This document shows positions 4,769 to 5,832 of a stretch of 5,832 bases of DNA, piece after piece. Position 1 is the stretch's first letter. Each line of letters opens with the position of its first letter. This stretch comes from Desulfobulbaceae bacterium UBA5123 (lineage in GTDB: Bacteria; Desulfobacterota; Desulfobulbia; Desulfobulbales; UBA5123). The translations under genes and the position numbers were made by a program. The notes beneath the pieces are model-generated. The model was given only the letters and a program-made list of their open reading frames with translations. It was not told where the DNA came from and made no database searches. The DNA is taken from contig DHYT01000104.1 of the NCBI GenBank assembly GCA_002415465.1, forward strand, positions 6,899 to 12,730. Reading direction: 5' to 3'.

Positions 4769-5565
4769 GGATTGCCGACGGCCGGGGTGTTTGCCAGATA
4801 GGTGCGGCCGCCCCGGTACCGCTTGGCAAAATATTCGTCTTCCAGCGAGGCGATGCGGATGGTTTTGCCGGTTTTGGGGGCGTGGATAAAGCGGGCATCT
4901 CCCATATAGATACCCACGTGATTCACCCGGACGTCATCCATGGTGGCGAAAAAGATCAGATCGCCGGGCCGCAGTTCACCCTTTTGCACCGCTCGTCCCG
5001 TCTGGTACTGTTGTCGCGAGTTGCGTGGCAGATTCAGGCCGTTCAGCCGGTAGACGGTCATCGCCAGACCGCTGCAATCAAAGCCGTCCTCGGAGGACTC
5101 TCCGCCCCATTTGTACGGGATGCCCAAAAACTGTTCGGCTGTTTCGATAAGGCTTCTCCGCAGGGCAACGTTGCCGTCGCGTTTGCGTTTGGCGACCGCG
5201 TATTCCGTGGGCATGACTATGTAAAACGATTTGATGACGCCAAGTTTTTGCAGGGCTATCGCACGTTGCAGAGCCGCCTCCCTGGTGGAGAAATCACCGA
5301 ACCGCACCTTGAACAATCCGCTGGAATGTTTGAAGTAGTATGCCTCAAGGCCTTGCCCCTGCAGGGACGTCATCAGGCGGACGGCATAATCCAGGTTGGC
5401 GAAGGCGCCAACCTGGATGGTATAGCCGAGTAGCGGCAAAGACGTTTCTGCCGGCTCGGCTTCCCGAAGGGGTGCTTCTATTTGCTTACCCGCGCAACCG
5501 GCGAGGATCAAGCCGACCAGCAACCAGACAAGCAGTCGTCGCCAATCCTTCTTGTAATCACGCAT
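4765..5565 (-). CDS. SPOR and NlpC/P60 domain lipoprotein, peptidoglycan endopeptidase
   Basis: The 266-aa product begins with a lipoprotein signal (basic [10 protein letters not shown], hydrophobic [10 protein letters not shown]) ending in lipobox LAGC with Cys24. A SPOR domain follows at about 47-118 ([34 protein letters not shown]). SPOR domains bind denuded glycan strands and often guide proteins to division sites. The C-terminal NlpC/P60 domain (about 135-258) shows YKWGG, the catalytic Cys164 in [21 protein letters not shown], His216 in NHVGIYMG and His228 in FIHAP. The Cys-His-His triad is complete, so it should cleave stem peptides in the periplasm. ATG 5565 is preferred: it follows AAGG closely and GGGAGG at 11 bases, and gives a clean signal peptide; an ATG at 5610 would add 15 residues and overlap the upstream gene. 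The WYL gene ends 7 bp upstream, so the two are probably co-transcribed. The stop shares CTAG with the convergent lipoprotein gene. Confidence 0.94.
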   Translation of the reverse strand: MRDYKKDWRRLLVWLLVGLILAGCAGKQIEAPLREAEPAETSLPLLGYTIQVGAFANLDYAVRLMTSLQGQGLEAYYFKHSSGLFKVRFGDFSTREAALQRAIALQKLGVIKSFYIVMPTEYAVAKRKRDGNVALRRSLIETAEQFLGIPYKWGGESSEDGFDCSGLAMTVYRLNGLNLPRNSRQQYQTGRAVQKGELRPGDLIFFATMDDVRVNHVGIYMGDARFIHAPKTGKTIRIASLEDEYFAKRYRGGRTYLANTPAVGNP

Positions 5566-5572
5566 CGTTCCT

Positions 5573-5832
5573 TCATCCTCCCTGTGCAAGGGGTGCGCCG
5601 TCTTCGTCATAGCCGGCAGCGGCCTTTTGTAATTCCGTCTTGATCGCCGCCACCAGGGATGCGGGGGCCAGCGCCCTGGCGCCGCTGCCCCACGACAACA
5701 CCCATTGCCGCACGGTGTGCAGGTTGGCGGCCGGAAATGTCAGGTCAATGCCGCCATCGTCAAGTTTGGTGATCGCCTGTTCGGGGTGCCACTGCCGTTC
5801 CAGCAGGTAGGGGGCATGGTCACGGTTGAAGC
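5573..5832 (-). CDS. WYL-domain transcriptional regulator, C-terminal part (cut by window edge)
   Basis: The minus strand reads 85 residues from the right edge to a TGA at 5575-5573. The segment HAPYLLERQWHPEQ, then ITKLDDGGIDLTF, VRQWVLSWGSGARALAPASLVAAIKTEL is the typical end of a WYL regulator: the C-terminal WCX extension, where the phrase on tryptophan-rich turning into G-A-x-L-x-P is characteristic. The N-terminal winged-helix DNA-binding part and the WYL core lie outside the window. Such proteins act as cytoplasmic transcription factors, some controlling DNA repair or defence genes. The gene ends 7 bp before the start of the NlpC/P60 lipoprotein, with its TGA set between two purine-rich ribosome binding sequences, so translational coupling is plausible. 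The pairing of a WYL regulator with a wall hydrolase is probably only operon adjacency. The product ends in an Ala/Gly-rich tail (DEDGAPLAQGG). Confidence 0.85.
   Translation of the reverse strand, partial: FNRDHAPYLLERQWHPEQAITKLDDGGIDLTFPAANLHTVRQWVLSWGSGARALAPASLVAAIKTELQKAAAGYDEDGAPLAQGG

Noticed and set aside
5566..5610. Upstream ATG start for the NlpC/P60 lipoprotein
   Set aside because: It would overlap the WYL gene by 38 bases and place 15 polar residues before the signal peptide; the ATG at 5565 fits the lipoprotein signal better.
1..5832. Mobile element, CRISPR array, toxin-antitoxin pair or defence system
   Set aside because: No transposase, integrase, direct repeats with spacers or paired small toxin genes are visible. 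The WYL fragment alone does not make a defence locus.

Overview
The window carries eight protein genes of a Gram-negative bacterium with high-GC coding DNA. Two predicted lipoproteins with classical lipoboxes, an MscS channel, and a SPOR/NlpC-P60 wall hydrolase all point to a diderm envelope. The mix of bactofilin plus M23 peptidase, a SPOR-NlpC/P60 lipoprotein and a WYL regulator would fit Desulfobacterota (former Deltaproteobacteria). That placement is an inference from gene content, not something the sequence proves.

Layout, left to right. (1) 1-326, minus: N-terminal part of a MoxR-type AAA+ ATPase, cut by the left edge. (2) 327-566: a 240-bp intergenic stretch with several hairpins, including a strong terminator-like hairpin just past the next gene. 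(3) 567-1421, minus: a full-length MscS-type mechanosensitive channel of 284 aa. (4) 1422-1591: intergenic, with an intrinsic terminator for the bactofilin gene. (5) 1592-2035 and 2074-2967, minus: an M23 metallopeptidase followed 38 bp later by a bactofilin, evidently one operon. (6) 2968-3170: intergenic leader of the M23 gene. (7) 3171-3383, minus: a 70-aa YbcJ-type S4 RNA-binding protein, with a terminator-like hairpin directly upstream of its ribosome binding site. (8) 3384-3608: AT-rich divergent promoter region. (9) 3609-3776, plus: a 55-aa protein with paired CxxC motifs, unrecognised. (10) 3887-4768, plus: a lipoprotein with a two-cysteine N-terminal domain, a Pro/Ser-rich linker and a C-terminal pentapeptide-repeat helix. 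(11) 4765-5565, minus: a SPOR plus NlpC/P60 lipoprotein whose stop codon overlaps that of the previous gene in a shared CTAG. (12) 5573-5832, minus: C-terminal end of a WYL-type regulator, 7 bp upstream of the NlpC/P60 gene and probably co-transcribed with it.

The common theme is the cell envelope: turgor release (MscS), wall cleavage (M23, NlpC/P60), a wall-linked cytoskeletal scaffold (bactofilin) and an exported lipoprotein. The strongest functional pairing is M23 peptidase with bactofilin, a combination known from cell-shape systems such as Csd1/CcmA of Helicobacter. I see no mobile element, CRISPR array, tRNA or rRNA, and no convincing new multi-gene system. The items most worth a second look are the pentapeptide-repeat lipoprotein, the small CxxC protein and the terminator-like leader of the S4 gene.
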